From Halochromatium roseum (GTDB lineage: Bacteria > Pseudomonadota > Gammaproteobacteria > Chromatiales > Chromatiaceae): DNA of 64,000 nt. The notes under the pieces are model-generated. The model did not search any database, was not told the DNA's origin, and saw nothing but the letters and a program-made list of their open reading frames with translations. Each line of letters begins with the position of its first letter. Position 1 is the stretch's first letter. Below, in pieces: positions 24,219 through 34,827 of this stretch. The DNA is taken from contig NZ_NHSH01000057.1 of assembly GCF_016653315.1 (NCBI RefSeq), positions 323,882 through 387,881 on the forward strand. Reading direction: 5' to 3'. A program made the position numbers and the translations under genes.

Positions 24219-25738
24219 TTGGAGTCGCTCGCGCCGTTGCTGGTTGCTGACGCAGCAGCCCCGGACTGAGCACTGCCACTGCCGTCAGCGCGATCATCCG
24301 TCGTGCTGCTCGATGCGCTCTGTTTGACCGGCTTCACCACGATGCCCGGCTTGACCTTTTGCAACCCTGAGACGATGACGACCTCGCCACTTTGCAGACC
24401 CGATGTCACGGCATAACCAGTGCCAACCTGAACCCCGGTCTCAATCGGGCGCTGCTCAACACGATTGCCCTGACCGACCACGTAGACCTGCTCACCATCA
24501 CGGGTACGCAGGATGGCTGAGGCTGGAACCACCGGCTCGCTTTTGGTCTCGGCCGTGCGCACCAAGGCGGTCACGAACTGACCGGGCAGCAAGATCCGAT
24601 CGGGATTTGGAAAGTCGGCATAGATCGGGATCGTGCCCGTGGATGGATCGACCTGGTTATCGGCAAACGCGACCTTGCCCTTCTGATCGTAGGTCTTGCC
24701 AGTCGGGAGAATCAGCTCTGGTACAAATAGATCCCGCGCCTCTTCAGCACCGTCGCCAGCAACGCGCTCTTGCAGGCGAACGAAATCCGCGCTCGGAATC
24801 GAGAACACCGCTCGAATCGGATCGAGCTGCACGACCGTCGCCAAGGTACCGCTGCTCGGATTGACCAGATTCCCCTCCGTGTATTGGGTCGCGCCGATGC
24901 GCCCCGCGATCGGACTCGAGATGGTGGTGTAGCCAAGATTGATCTTGGCCTGTTGGATGGCCGCTTGTGCCTGTTTGATACTGGCCTTGGCACTCTCAAC
25001 GTTCGCCTGCGCCTCATCGCGCTGTGCCTTGGCCCGATCGAAATTGGTCTGCGAGGTATCACCCTTCTTGACCAACACCGCGAAGCGCTCGAAGTCGGCT
25101 TGCTTATCTTCCAAGGTCGCCTTCGCGCTCGCGAGTTGGGCCTGCGATGCGGCTAACTGCCCTTCAGCGCTGGCCAGTGCGGCCTGATACTGATCCTGCT
25201 CGATCTGATAGAGCAGCTGATCAGCCGTCACCGTCCGCCCTTGCTCGAAGGCAACCTTGTTCAGGAAGCCTTCGACGCGCGCCCGCACCTCGACCGACTG
25301 GATCGCTTTGATGGTGCCGATGTAGCGCCGCTCAGCAGCGACGTCCTGCAACTGCACTGCGGAGACGATCACCCCCGGAGGCGGAGTCTGCTCCTGCTGT
25401 GCGCTCGACGAATCCCCATTGGTATCCTTGTTCTTGCTCGCCTTGTCGGCGTCAGCATTGGCTCCACTAACCAGAATGGTCCCGAGCAAGAGCATGAAAC
25501 TGATCAGTAATGCTTTGCCCCCAAGGCGTTGGCTGAGCTTGGTGCATCGGCTGTCGATCTCGCGACCTGACGCGTTCAGGCTGTCGTTCCGGGATGCCCT
25601 GAGCGCCTGAACTTGGGGCTGGCCCGGGCGGCGGTTAGGTAACGGCAGCCGAGCTTCGCCGCTGGCCTGCTCGGGCCTGGCTCTGCTGGCGCTCGCGTTG
25701 GCTGAGCGCGACCTCGGTTGCGATGGCATCCAACTCAT
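24215..25738 (-). CDS. RND efflux periplasmic adaptor (MFP) with N-terminal extension
   Basis: A 507-residue AcrA-type adaptor: [20 protein letters not shown] near residue 145 (lipoyl half-motif), a long coiled-coil hairpin of repeated Ala/Gln heptads ([20 protein letters not shown]), [16 protein letters not shown] (second lipoyl half) and a beta-barrel region ([18 protein letters not shown]). The gene has a strong Shine-Dalgarno, AAGGAGTG just ahead of the ATG at 25738, yet the hydrophobic export segment ([20 protein letters not shown]) starts only near residue 75. The 75-residue basic/Ser-rich leader is therefore unusual. Serine-rich C-terminus. Confidence 0.9.
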   Translation of the reverse strand: MSWMPSQPRSRSANASASRARPEQASGEARLPLPNRRPGQPQVQALRASRNDSLNASGREIDSRCTKLSQRLGGKALLISFMLLLGTILVSGANADADKASKNKDTNGDSSSAQQEQTPPPGVIVSAVQLQDVAAERRYIGTIKAIQSVEVRARVEGFLNKVAFEQGRTVTADQLLYQIEQDQYQAALASAEGQLAASQAQLASAKATLEDKQADFERFAVLVKKGDTSQTNFDRAKAQRDEAQANVESAKASIKQAQAAIQQAKINLGYTTISSPIAGRIGATQYTEGNLVNPSSGTLATVVQLDPIRAVFSIPSADFVRLQERVAGDGAEEARDLFVPELILPTGKTYDQKGKVAFADNQVDPSTGTIPIYADFPNPDRILLPGQFVTALVRTAETKSEPVVPASAILRTRDGEQVYVVGQGNRVEQRPIETGVQVGTGYAVTSGLQSGEVVIVSGLQKVKPGIVVKPVKQSASSSTTDDRADGSGSAQSGAAASATSNGASDSK

Positions 25739-25796
25739 TGGCGATCACTCCTTAATAAGAGAGAAGCTGAAGCAAAATCGATAGCAGGCGACTGAA

Positions 25797-26501
25797 TCAA
25801 TAGCCTGGCTGCTCGGATGGCGGGGGCATGGGCCTTGGTAACCCCTTTAGCACCGCGGCCACATCACGGCTGAAACGCCCCAGACATCGGCTCATCGCGG
25901 CCACGATGGCCTCGGAATCCTGCCCAGCATCGGCCGTTGTCATCAGCCCACCGACGGATGGCGCTTGAGCGCCACCCGCGTCCGCAGGCACGGATTGGAT
26001 TGGGCAGCGGTAGAGATCGTCGCGCGAGGCCAAGGTCTGCTCTAGGCGCGGGTCCATTACCGCCCAGCGCACATTCAGCACCGCCTCTCCACCCTGGCGC
26101 CCTTCGAAGTTGACCACCTCTGCGGTGATGCGGAAATCGAGCGGTGCCCGCGACTCGGAAGGGAAGATCAGGATACGGCTGGTGTCGAGCAGATGGCCCA
26201 GGTTCTGGCCCCAAACGCGCAGAAAGTCATCCTGTAAGGTGCCGCCCCAACGGTTGAACTCCTCCAGATCCAAGCGGTTGTAGCCATCGCGCACCACCAG
26301 CTGCGGGCGGTCGAGAAACTGCGGGAAGACCACCGGGCCGATCCCAATCGACAGGTTGCCACCTCGGATATCGCTGTTGCGGCTATCCGCCTCAGGCAGC
26401 GGCGTCAGCACATAGAAACGCGATGGCGGCGAGCTGGCGCAGGCGCTCAGCAGCCCAAGGCACAGGAGTATGAGCAGCCGGATTGTTATTGAATACTTCA
26501 T
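25797..26501 (-). CDS. pqiC: PqiC/YmbA-type ABC auxiliary lipoprotein
   Basis: A 234-residue lipoprotein with the lipobox L-S-A-C after LLILLCLGL, then SSPPSRFYVLTPLPE, the start of the DUF330/ABC_trans_aux domain. The body contains IGIGPVVFPQFLDRPQLVVR and the LEEFNRWGGTLQDDFLRV segment typical of YmbA. Its start codon overlaps pqiB's stop by 4 bases. In E. coli PqiC is the outer-membrane lipoprotein that anchors the PqiB needle for lipid transport between membranes. Confidence 0.85.
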   Translation of the reverse strand: MKYSITIRLLILLCLGLLSACASSPPSRFYVLTPLPEADSRNSDIRGGNLSIGIGPVVFPQFLDRPQLVVRDGYNRLDLEEFNRWGGTLQDDFLRVWGQNLGHLLDTSRILIFPSESRAPLDFRITAEVVNFEGRQGGEAVLNVRWAVMDPRLEQTLASRDDLYRCPIQSVPADAGGAQAPSVGGLMTTADAGQDSEAIVAAMSRCLGRFSRDVAAVLKGLPRPMPPPSEQPGY

Positions 26502-28204
26502 CGCTGCATGCCCCCTTTACCCCGAATCAGGGCCTCTGGATGTCGGTCTAAGTAATCCGCGAAGGTGCGAATCGAGCGCGCCGCGGCGCCAATGTCGCGT
26601 ATTGTACGCACGCTTTCGACGCTCAGGGGCGCATCTGCCCCGATCAGCCCGTTGATATTCGCGACAACCGCTCGGCTTTGACTCAGGATCGCGATCAGTT
26701 CCGGTGCAATACGGCTGTCTAACTGGTTGGCGATCGAGGTCAGATCGGTGATCGCCTGCTCGAGCTCTTTGAGCGCCTGCTTGGTCTCGGTCGACTCAAC
26801 CAGCTCCCGCGCACTGCCAAGGATGCTGCTGAGGTCGTCTCCAATCTCCGCCAGCGGCAAGGACTCGACCTTGGTGAGGATGTTCTTCACCTTGGTCGTC
26901 ACCTCCTCAATCGGCGCCGGGACTGTCGGTAGCACAGGATAGCCATTCTGCTCACGCAGGACCGCATCGGGGGCGTCTTGGTGGAAATCCAGGTCCACGT
27001 AGAGTTGGCCAGTCAGCAGGCTACCGGTCTTGAGCTGGCCGCGCATGCCCGCCGCGATCAGGTTGTTGAGGATATCCGGGTCATTGACCAGGGCCTTTTC
27101 GACCCCACCAGCGACATTGATCCGTTCTGGCTCGATCTCGATCAGCACCGGGATCGAAAACGCGAGCTCGTCGGGATCGAAACGCAATTGGATGTCTAGC
27201 ACCTGCCCGATCTGGATGCCCTGCAGCACGACCGGCGCGCCGACGCTCAGCCCGCGCACCGAGCCTGTAAAGACCATCAGGTAGCGTTGCTTGTTCAGGT
27301 AGATACGCTCATGCGCGTCGGCGCGATTCGCATACAGCGGGAAGAACTGGTCGGCCGTTGCCGGCGCGCCCTTGGTCTCGAGGGTGTCGGGGGTGTCGAA
27401 GGCAATACCGCCGAGCAACACCGAGATCAGGGACTCGGTATCCAGATTGACACCATCAGCGGTGAGCGACAGATCGATGCCACTGGCGTTCCAAAACCGC
27501 GTGTTCACGAACACCAGGCGGTCGTGTGGCTTGGTGATGAAGATATCGATGGTCACCGCATCGCCGTCCGCATCAAGTTCGTAATTCACCACCTGTCCGA
27601 CCTGAATGTGTCGGTAATAGACCGGCGAGCCGAGGTTGAGCGAGCCGAGCGTCTGCGAACGTAGCCGAAAGCGCATTCCTGGCTCATCGGTCGTGATCAC
27701 CGGCGGTTCAGGCAAGCCTTTGAAATGGCGGCTCGACTTGCCGTCGATGACGGGATCGATCGCGATGTAGGCACCGGAGAGCAGCGTCTCCAGACCCGAC
27801 ACCCGGCTCGCGGTAATGCGCGGCCGCGCGACCCAGAAGCGGGTCTGGTCGGTCAGATAGCGCTCGGAGCCGCTGGTCAACTGGGCCGTGACCTTGACGC
27901 CTTGCAGGTCTTCGGTGACGCCAATCGCCGTCACCTGGCCGATATTGACGTCCTTGAACTTGACCTTGGTCTTGCCGGCCTGCAGCCCCGAGGCATCCTT
28001 AAAGCTGATGGTGATGGTCGGACCCTGCTCGGACCAGGTCTTGTAGGCAAGCCAACCACCCACGATCAAGGCCAGGATCGGCAGCAGCCAAACCAGAGAG
28101 AGCCGGTCGGCCTTGACCACCCGAGCCTCAGGGAGTGCCGAGGTGTCGCGATCGCTCAGCACCTCGATCGCTGGCCCCTCTGTGTGTTCTGAATCAGTTG
28201 GCAT
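26498..28204 (-). CDS. pqiB: PqiB, MCE-domain intermembrane lipid transport protein
   Basis: From the ATG at 28204 (MPTDSEHTEGPAIEVL) the protein has 568 residues: one transmembrane helix (LSLVWLLPILALIVGGWLAY) and three MCE domains, recognised by their repeated openings GPTITISFKDASGLQAGKTK, G-M-R-F-R-L-R-S-Q-T and YLMVFTGSVRGLSVGAPVVL. A C-terminal helical region forms the needle. I chose 28204 instead of 28282 because the longer frame lies in pqiA; the chosen start overlaps the pqiA stop by 11 bases. Confidence 0.9.
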   Translation of the reverse strand: MPTDSEHTEGPAIEVLSDRDTSALPEARVVKADRLSLVWLLPILALIVGGWLAYKTWSEQGPTITISFKDASGLQAGKTKVKFKDVNIGQVTAIGVTEDLQGVKVTAQLTSGSERYLTDQTRFWVARPRITASRVSGLETLLSGAYIAIDPVIDGKSSRHFKGLPEPPVITTDEPGMRFRLRSQTLGSLNLGSPVYYRHIQVGQVVNYELDADGDAVTIDIFITKPHDRLVFVNTRFWNASGIDLSLTADGVNLDTESLISVLLGGIAFDTPDTLETKGAPATADQFFPLYANRADAHERIYLNKQRYLMVFTGSVRGLSVGAPVVLQGIQIGQVLDIQLRFDPDELAFSIPVLIEIEPERINVAGGVEKALVNDPDILNNLIAAGMRGQLKTGSLLTGQLYVDLDFHQDAPDAVLREQNGYPVLPTVPAPIEEVTTKVKNILTKVESLPLAEIGDDLSSILGSARELVESTETKQALKELEQAITDLTSIANQLDSRIAPELIAILSQSRAVVANINGLIGADAPLSVESVRTIRDIGAAARSIRTFADYLDRHPEALIRGKGGMQR

Positions 28205-29615
28205 CGGGCAGGGCCTTACCAATCGGGCGCCAGGGACGCGCTTGCTCAGGCTGTACACCGTCTCCTGTCTCATCGCGAGCATCGCCGGTCTGCTGCGCCT
28301 GAGCCCGGATTGACGCCTCTTTCCGCCTAGCGGGGTTATCCGGGCTGCCGGGGTTCTCGCCAGCGGCGTCCCAAATCAGCCGCGAATCGAAGGCCATGGC
28401 CGCAAACATGGTCAGGATGACCACTGCACAGAAGAACACCGCGCCGGCCTCGGCCTGGATACTGGCCAGATTGCCCAGATGCACCAGCGCCACCAAGATC
28501 GTCACCACATAGACATCCACCATCGACCAGCGGCCGATGGCTTCGGTAATCCGGTACAGCCGGGTACGCTCGCGCGGGCGCCAGCGCGAACCGACTTGAA
28601 CCGAGAGCAGGAGGAAGATCAAGATCAGGAGCTTCAACAGCGGCACGAAGATACTCGCAATGAACAGGATGGCAGCCAAGGGCAGCATACCGTGATTCAG
28701 CAGGAAGACGACTCCACTCAAGATCGTATCCGATTGCGTCTGCCCGAGGCTGGTGACGGTCATCACCGGATAGACATTGGCCGGGATGTAGAACGCGAGC
28801 GCAGCCAGCACCAGGGCCCAGGTCCGTTGAAGACTCCTCGGCTTACGCTGATGCAGGATATCGCGACAACGCGGGCAGCGCAGGAACTGAGCCCCAAGTG
28901 TCGAACTGATCCCGTCGTCGCGCAGCGCCTCCTGCTTCGGGACAACCAATTCACAGACATCGCAGCCGAGCACCGGCTCACCGGCACGCGGCAGCCGCCT
29001 CACCCGCTCTGGCAGCGGCACCCGTTCCCAAACGATATCCGGGTCGAGCGAGGCCTGAGCTGCAGCCAGCACGAAGATCAGGATCACGAAGGCGAACAGC
29101 GAGGTTCCGGGCACAATGGTCGCCATATCGGCAAGCTTGACCACCGATACCAGGATGCCGATCAGAAACACGTCCATCATGCCCCAGGGCACCATGGTCT
29201 TGAACCAGCGAAACAGCGTCGGATAGCCCGGCGGCAGCCCGCGGCCGAGCTTCAATGGCGCCAAGACCATCAGCAACAGCAACAATTGAAGTCCCGGGGC
29301 GAGGATGGCGGTGAAGAAGACCACCGCGGCCACTTCCCCTTTACCCTGCTCGGTGAGATCGGCAACACCGCTGAACAGCGTCGTCTCCGTGCGCTGCCCC
29401 TGCATCTCGAACGAGAGGAACGGAAAACTGTTCGCGACGATGAACAGAACCAGCCCAGTGAGCGCAAAGGCCAGGGTGCGATCCAAGCTTGCCGGCCGAT
29501 GTCGATGCAGTTGATGACCACAGCGCACACAACGTGATGATCCACGCGGCGGTAGCGGCGGGCTGCGCTGCAGCAGATCGCACGCCTCGCACAGGCTCAG
29601 ATGGGTGTCACACAT
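28194..29615 (-). CDS. pqiA: PqiA inner-membrane protein
   Basis: A 473-residue protein with two PqiA modules, each a zinc-ribbon cysteine set followed by four transmembrane helices. The first ribbon is CEACDLLQ with CVRCG (residues 8-34) and the second CDVCELV with CPRCRDI (about 218-258). Helices include LALTGLVLFIVANSFPFLSF and AALAFYIPANVYPVMTVTSL, the N-S-F-P / N-x-Y-P pattern of the family. It is the first gene of pqiABC and the partner of the MCE protein PqiB in envelope lipid traffic. Confidence 0.92.
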   Translation of the reverse strand: MCDTHLSLCEACDLLQRSPPLPPRGSSRCVRCGHQLHRHRPASLDRTLAFALTGLVLFIVANSFPFLSFEMQGQRTETTLFSGVADLTEQGKGEVAAVVFFTAILAPGLQLLLLLMVLAPLKLGRGLPPGYPTLFRWFKTMVPWGMMDVFLIGILVSVVKLADMATIVPGTSLFAFVILIFVLAAAQASLDPDIVWERVPLPERVRRLPRAGEPVLGCDVCELVVPKQEALRDDGISSTLGAQFLRCPRCRDILHQRKPRSLQRTWALVLAALAFYIPANVYPVMTVTSLGQTQSDTILSGVVFLLNHGMLPLAAILFIASIFVPLLKLLILIFLLLSVQVGSRWRPRERTRLYRITEAIGRWSMVDVYVVTILVALVHLGNLASIQAEAGAVFFCAVVILTMFAAMAFDSRLIWDAAGENPGSPDNPARRKEASIRAQAQQTGDARDETGDGVQPEQARPWRPIGKALPDAN

Positions 29616-29642
29616 GCGTTTGATGTTAGGTGCTGCTTGCCA

Positions 29643-30482
29643 TCAGTTCGCGATCAGCAGCACAGCCATCAACAACAGTCCGGCTTCGGTCAGCTCGACC
29701 AAGGCACCTGCTGTATCACCAGTGAAGCCACCGAGACGCTCGAGCATGCTGCGCCGCCAGACAAACAGCAACAGACCCGCTGTGACAACCAGTGCGACAC
29801 CAAGCGCCCAATGGCCAGCGATTGCAAACAGCAGCAGGGCGAGCAACCCGCTCAAAGCGAGCACGAGGCTGGCGCCACGGCGTGGAAGGCGTTGCTGCAG
29901 TGCAGCGCCCAAACCATCGGGGCGCGCCGAGACCGTGGTCAGGGGTAATGCGAGCAGCTGCGCCCGCGCCAGCGCCGGCGTCAGCAACAAGACCAACGCG
30001 CCCGCTAGCCCCAGCGGCAAGGAGGCAAGCGCCGCGAACTTGACCAACAGGATCAGCACCAGCACGACCACGCCCATTGAGCCGGTCAGCGGGTCCTTGA
30101 GGATCTTCAGGGTACGTTCGCGGCTGTCGAGCCCACCCACCCAGGCATCGGCACAGTCGCCGAGTCCGTCCAGGTGCAAACCGCCGGTGCTCCAGACCCA
30201 GCATGCAAGCAGCAGCGCAGCAGTCGCCAGCGGCGGCGCTCCAGCCGGCAGGCTGCTCACCCCGAGCCAGAGCAGGAGCAAGGATGCGCCCAGCAACAGA
30301 CCAACGAGCGGATAGCAGAGTGCCGAACGGCCCAGGGTGACCGGGTCCACATCGAGCGGGCTCGCATCACTCGCCACGGGCAACGGGAAGCGCGTCAGAA
30401 AGCGCATTGCGACCCAGCAGGGAATCGGGAGATCCCGAAGCCGCTTCACCCCGTGCCCCTCATCATCTGTGGCAAGCAGCAC
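29643..30482 (-). CDS. cobS: Adenosylcobinamide-GDP ribazoletransferase CobS
   Basis: An integral membrane enzyme that joins adenosylcobinamide-GDP to alpha-ribazole, the last step of B12 nucleotide-loop assembly. MRFLTRFPLPVASD near residue 26, YPLVGLLLGASLLLLW, and GGLHLDGLGDCADAWVGG with DSRERTLKILKDPLTGSMGV contain the conserved acidic H-L-D-G-x-x-D-x-x-D motif. The N-terminal 12-20 residues before the conserved part are doubtful; a GTG at 30449 is an alternative start. The gene lies 27 bases ahead of pqiA, so read-through into pqiABC is possible. Confidence 0.9.
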   Translation of the reverse strand: MLLATDDEGHGVKRLRDLPIPCWVAMRFLTRFPLPVASDASPLDVDPVTLGRSALCYPLVGLLLGASLLLLWLGVSSLPAGAPPLATAALLLACWVWSTGGLHLDGLGDCADAWVGGLDSRERTLKILKDPLTGSMGVVVLVLILLVKFAALASLPLGLAGALVLLLTPALARAQLLALPLTTVSARPDGLGAALQQRLPRRGASLVLALSGLLALLLFAIAGHWALGVALVVTAGLLLFVWRRSMLERLGGFTGDTAGALVELTEAGLLLMAVLLIAN

Positions 30483-30671
30483 GGCCGGTCAATCCACGCT
30501 CAAACCTTCGCCTCCGGTTAGCCTGCTCTCGTTGCCAACCAAGAGCGCTAACAGTGGGAATCACGATCGTTGTCTTGCGCAAGCGCGGCGAATCCTTGTA
30601 CTAAAGTGAATCTCAGGCGATTCATTATCCGGCGTTGCGCCGCGCCATGAGCCTTAGGACTCAACAAGCAC

Positions 30672-31631
30672 TCAGGCACTGGCGGAACGCCAACGCTGAA
30701 ACCAAGTCACCACAGCGACAGCCGCAGCGCCAGCGAGGACTCCGACGAGGCCGTTGATGAGCATCGGCGTCAGTGCTCCGAGCATGCCTCCGAATCCCTC
30801 CGCCAAGTGCTCGAGCCCATGATGCAGTGCCGGGATGCCGTGCACCAGGATGCCGCCACCGACCAAGAACATCGCGATCATCCCGAGCACCGACAACAAT
30901 TTCATCAGGTAGGGCGCCACGAACAGGATCGCGCGCCCCAGCGCGCGCTTAGCCCGATCCGCCAACGCCTCGCCTTCGGTCTCGCTTAGGGCCATCCCAG
31001 CATCGTCGAGCTTGACGATGCCGGCAACGAGTCCGTACACGCCAACGGTCATCAGCAGCGCGATCCCAGAGAGCACCAGCACGCGGGTCAACAGTGGCGC
31101 GCCGGCGACGGTACCGAGCGTGATCGCAACGATCTCGGCTGAAAGGATGAAATCGGTGCGGATGGCACCCTTGATCTTGTCTTTTTCCAGCGTCTTGAGG
31201 TCGAGCTGAGGATTGGCCAGGGTCTCGGCGATCGCTTTCTGATGGGCCTGCTCCGCCTCGGCATCGTGGAGGTACTTGTGCGCCAGCTTCTCAAAGCCTT
31301 CGTAGCAGAGGAATAGGCCTCCGGCCATCAGCAATGGCGTAATCGCCCAAGGTGCGATCGCGCTGATCAACAGGGCTGCCGGCACCAGGATCAGCTTATT
31401 GACGAGTGAGCCCTTGAACACCGCCCAGACTACCGGCAGTTCACGCTCGGCGCGCACGCCAGTCACCTGCTGCGCGTTCAACGCCAGGTCATCACCGAGC
31501 ACGCCAGCGGTCTTGCGCGCGGCGACCTTAGCGAGTATCGAGACATCGTCAAGGACGCTGGCGACGTCGTCGATCAGAGCAAGCAAACTGGTAGCGATCT
31601 CAGGACTCCTTACAAACTGGGGAGCATTCAA
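30672..31631 (-). CDS. DUF808 (YedI-type) membrane protein
   Basis: A 319-residue protein opening [20 protein letters not shown], then [20 protein letters not shown] with V-T-G-V, the fixed N-terminus of the DUF808/YedI family. Several hydrophobic segments (for instance [20 protein letters not shown]) mark an inner-membrane protein. No biochemical function is established for the family. It stands alone with no close partner. Confidence 0.9.
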   Translation of the reverse strand: MNAPQFVRSPEIATSLLALIDDVASVLDDVSILAKVAARKTAGVLGDDLALNAQQVTGVRAERELPVVWAVFKGSLVNKLILVPAALLISAIAPWAITPLLMAGGLFLCYEGFEKLAHKYLHDAEAEQAHQKAIAETLANPQLDLKTLEKDKIKGAIRTDFILSAEIVAITLGTVAGAPLLTRVLVLSGIALLMTVGVYGLVAGIVKLDDAGMALSETEGEALADRAKRALGRAILFVAPYLMKLLSVLGMIAMFLVGGGILVHGIPALHHGLEHLAEGFGGMLGALTPMLINGLVGVLAGAAAVAVVTWFQRWRSASA

Positions 31632-31776
31632 ACTGGAGAGCAGTCATCATCATGCGCGTCGATTCGCGGGAATCTGCATCCGCAAATTACCAGCATCACC
31701 GCCACTCAACAAGCGTCGCAAGCCCATGCGCCGAGCTGTCCTCCGACAATCAAGTTTTGTGTGCAGTGCGGCAAAC

Positions 31777-33969
31777 TCATGGCGCGTTGGTCTGAAGCAC
31801 GGCCTCGAACTGCTCCAGAGCGTCGATCGGTGCCTCGCACTGAGTGCCGCGACAGCGATAGGCTCGCACACGATCGCCTGGATGCATGGTCGCCAAGGCT
31901 GGCGGTAGCTCGCTGAGGTCAGCTGGAATTGCCAAGGTTAACCGACGCGGCGCGTAGTCGCGTTGCGCGAGCTGTTGCCATCTGTCGAACTCGTCGCAGC
32001 CGCCGGTCGCCTGCGTATCGATTGCCCGCGCGTCGGTCGCCTGCGTATCGGTCACTCCGGATAAGGCTCCAGGCTCAGTACCCAAGAGACCGCCACGAAT
32101 CACGATCATCTCTGGCGGACTCAGCTGCTCCTCCAGCGCCATCAGCAGGGTGCCATGCGCATAAGGCAGGCGCCGAATCGCATCCGCGGCCGCGCCGAGG
32201 GTGCGCGCCGCGGCATCGAGATACCTCGGCTCGCCGAGCAGATGCCCGAGCCTTTGCAGGCTGAGCGCGGCGATGCCATTACCGGAGGGCGTCGACTCGT
32301 CGGCCAGCGGCTTTGGCCGCAGCAGGAGCGCCTCATGATCGGCCGCGGTGAAATAGAAACCGCCGTTGACCTCATCCTGAAACTGGCTCAGCAGCAGCTC
32401 GGCCAGGGCTTGGGCCCAGTCCAGATCAGCCGGCTGGAAGCGCGTCTGCAGGCGCTCTAGCAGTGCATCGAGCAGGAAAGCATAATCGTCCAGATAGGCG
32501 TTCAGATGCGCCCTGCCGTCCTTGTAGACGGCGAGCAAGCGTCCTTCGCGCCAGAGCGTCGCCTTGATGAAGGCAAGCGCGCGATCCGCCGAGTCCAGAT
32601 AGTCCTCCCGACCCAGCAGCCGGCCAGCGCGCAGCATGCCCTTGATCATCAGCGCGTTCCAAGCCGTCAGCACCTTCTCGTCGCGCCCAGGACGCACACG
32701 CTCCGCGCGCGCCGCGAGCAGCTTGGCCTTGGCGCTGGCCAACAGCGCTTTGGCGACCTCGAGATCCTGCTGTTCCCGCTCGGCCGCGACCTCCTCCAAA
32801 CGGCGATAGCCATGCAGATGCCAGCGGCCCTCGAAATTGGGCGCCCGGTCCAGCCCGAACAGCGGACGGATCAAGGCCAGCTCCTCGGCGTTCAGCCGCG
32901 CACCGATCTCCTCAAGATCCCAGACGTAGAAGCGGCCCTCCTCGCCTTCACTGTCGGCGTCAAGCGCCGAGAAGTAGCCCCCCTCCTCCGACTGCATCTC
33001 GGCGATGACCCAATCGGCGGTGCCGAGGGCCGCGTCGCGAAACACCTGATCGCCGCTCAGCTGCCAGGCATCGCAGCAGAGCGTCAGCAACGGGCCGTTG
33101 TCGTAGAGCATCTTCTCGAAGTGCGGGATCATCCACTGATCATCGACCGAGTAGCGACAGAAACCGCCGGCGAGCTGGTCGTTCATGCCACCTCGAACCA
33201 TCCGCTCCAAGGTAAACAAGGCCATCTCCCGTGCCTGCTGATCCGGGCTGCCGGCCGCCGCCGTCGCCGCGTGATGGCGCAGCAAGAGTTCGAGATTCGT
33301 CGGATGCGGGAATTTCGGCGCGCGCCCAAAGCCACCATTGACCTTGTCGAAGCTGCCGGCCAGCTGCCGACGCGCCTGATCAAGCGGTGTCAGGTCAGAG
33401 ATCATCACGCCCGGCGCTGGATCAAGCTGCGACAGGGCCTCGCGGAGCGACGCATTTTGCTCGCGGATCGCCTCCGGTTTCTCGCGGTAGGCGCGCTCGA
33501 CGCCAATCAGCAGCTCTTGGAACGACGGCAGGCCATGGCGCTGCGTCTTCGGAAAATAGGTGCCAGCAAAGAACGGCGCCAGGTCATCGGGCGTCAGGAA
33601 CACCGTTAGCGGCCAACCGCCGGTGCGCTGGGCCAGCAGTTGATGCGCGGTCTGGTAGATCTTGTCGAGATCCGGTCGCTCCTCACGATCGACCTTGATA
33701 TTGACGAAGAGCCGATTCATCAATTTCGCCGTGGTCTCATCCTCGAACGACTCGTGCGCCATCACGTGGCACCAATGGCAGGCCGAGTAGCCGATCGAGA
33801 GCAGGATCGGCTTCTGCTCGGAGCGCGCCAGCGCCAACGCCTCCTCGCACCAAGGCCACCAATCGACTGGATTCTCCGCATGCTGCTGCAGATAGGGGCT
33901 GGTAGTCTCGGCAAGCCGGTTGCGCGGCTTAGGTTGGCAAGCAGCAGCGCTGTGGTCGGTCTCGGACAT
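31777..33969 (-). CDS. YyaL/SPATA20-type thioredoxin-domain protein (DUF255)
   Basis: About 730 residues. The N-terminal thioredoxin-like domain begins [20 protein letters not shown] and holds [20 protein letters not shown] near residues 60-80 with a C-H-W-C motif, then [17 protein letters not shown]. The C-terminal two thirds is an (alpha/alpha) barrel like glycosyl-hydrolase/epimerase folds (GGGF-type: [20 protein letters not shown]). The exact role in bacteria is unknown. I start at the ATG 33969 because it has a GAGG in front; an in-frame ATG lies at 33990. Confidence 0.9.
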   Translation of the reverse strand: MSETDHSAAACQPKPRNRLAETTSPYLQQHAENPVDWWPWCEEALALARSEQKPILLSIGYSACHWCHVMAHESFEDETTAKLMNRLFVNIKVDREERPDLDKIYQTAHQLLAQRTGGWPLTVFLTPDDLAPFFAGTYFPKTQRHGLPSFQELLIGVERAYREKPEAIREQNASLREALSQLDPAPGVMISDLTPLDQARRQLAGSFDKVNGGFGRAPKFPHPTNLELLLRHHAATAAAGSPDQQAREMALFTLERMVRGGMNDQLAGGFCRYSVDDQWMIPHFEKMLYDNGPLLTLCCDAWQLSGDQVFRDAALGTADWVIAEMQSEEGGYFSALDADSEGEEGRFYVWDLEEIGARLNAEELALIRPLFGLDRAPNFEGRWHLHGYRRLEEVAAEREQQDLEVAKALLASAKAKLLAARAERVRPGRDEKVLTAWNALMIKGMLRAGRLLGREDYLDSADRALAFIKATLWREGRLLAVYKDGRAHLNAYLDDYAFLLDALLERLQTRFQPADLDWAQALAELLLSQFQDEVNGGFYFTAADHEALLLRPKPLADESTPSGNGIAALSLQRLGHLLGEPRYLDAAARTLGAAADAIRRLPYAHGTLLMALEEQLSPPEMIVIRGGLLGTEPGALSGVTDTQATDARAIDTQATGGCDEFDRWQQLAQRDYAPRRLTLAIPADLSELPPALATMHPGDRVRAYRCRGTQCEAPIDALEQFEAVLQTNAP

Positions 33970-34162
33970 CAGAGGGCCTCGGGCGGTCATCAGGTTCAGT
34001 TGACCACTGACAGTGGCCCCACAAGCGACGATATCCAGCCGAAGCCGCTCTCCCCCGAGTCACCGAGCGCCTCATCGTCCAGAGGTGGAGACACGCCATG
34101 CGTCTTAGAACCGGTCCCGCCGTGGGCGCTACGGACCACCTCGCTCGTCGAGGCGCAAGATT

Positions 34163-34732
34163 TCAAAGAGGTGGTAGCGCCGGCCCCTTCAGCACCAATG
34201 GCAGACCGGCAACCGTCAGCACCACCTGATCAGCCTGGGCAGCAATCCGCTGATGCAGGCTGCCGGCGAGGTCGCCATAGCGCCGGGCCAGATCGTTGAC
34301 GGGTATCACGCCCATATTGACCTCGTTGCCAACGAAGATGACCTGACCCGGCAGTCTGGGCAGCAACGCATCCAAGGCCGCTAGCTCGGCGTCTAGGCGT
34401 CCTGGCTCCTCGGTCCAGAGCAGATTGGCGAGCCAGAGCGTCAAACACTCGACCAGCACGCAGTGGCCCACAGCGCAGGCCGATTCCAACACCGCCGGCA
34501 ACGCCAGCGGCTCTTCGATCAGCGCCCAGTCAGCGGGCCGTCGTTGGCGATGCGCGGCGATGCGCGCATGCATCTCCTCATCGCTCGCGGTGGCCGTGGC
34601 GACATAGGTCACCGGCAGTCCCGAGTCTCGCGCCAGCTGTTCGGCCAGGCGGCTCTTGCCCGAGCGCACCCCGCCGAGGATCAGGACGCGGTGGGGCTTA
34701 CTGAATCGGTCGTTGGACTCTTGCTTTGGCAT
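34163..34732 (-). CDS. cobU: Adenosylcobinamide kinase/guanylyltransferase CobU
   Basis: A 189-residue bifunctional enzyme that phosphorylates adenosylcobinamide and then adds GMP. It has the P-loop ILGGVRSGKSRLAEQLARDS (residues about 14-33), TYVATATASDEEMHARIAAH ending at the guanylylated His, the R-Q-R-R-P, and VLVECLTLWLANLL. It lies 95 bases downstream of btuB and may share its riboswitch-controlled transcript. cobS, acting two steps later, is 3.7 kb further on the same strand. Confidence 0.92.
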   Translation of the reverse strand: MPKQESNDRFSKPHRVLILGGVRSGKSRLAEQLARDSGLPVTYVATATASDEEMHARIAAHRQRRPADWALIEEPLALPAVLESACAVGHCVLVECLTLWLANLLWTEEPGRLDAELAALDALLPRLPGQVIFVGNEVNMGVIPVNDLARRYGDLAGSLHQRIAAQADQVVLTVAGLPLVLKGPALPPL

Positions 34733-34827
34733 CGCCGACTCCGGTGGGCAAGATCAGTCTCGCCGTTGTGCTCAAGGACGAATAGGACGCGCGGGCCAAG
34801 CAAAGGGCCAACCTCTAATGGCTGGCA

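Noticed and set aside
28479-29537. Plus-strand frame opposite pqiA
   Set aside because: Histidine/glutamine-rich shadow product; pqiA on the minus strand has two zinc-ribbon sets and the expected helices.
32506-33609. Long plus-strand frame opposite the YyaL-type gene (about 367 codons)
   Set aside because: Antisense to a gene with clear thioredoxin-like and barrel motifs; arginine/leucine-rich product without recognisable domains.
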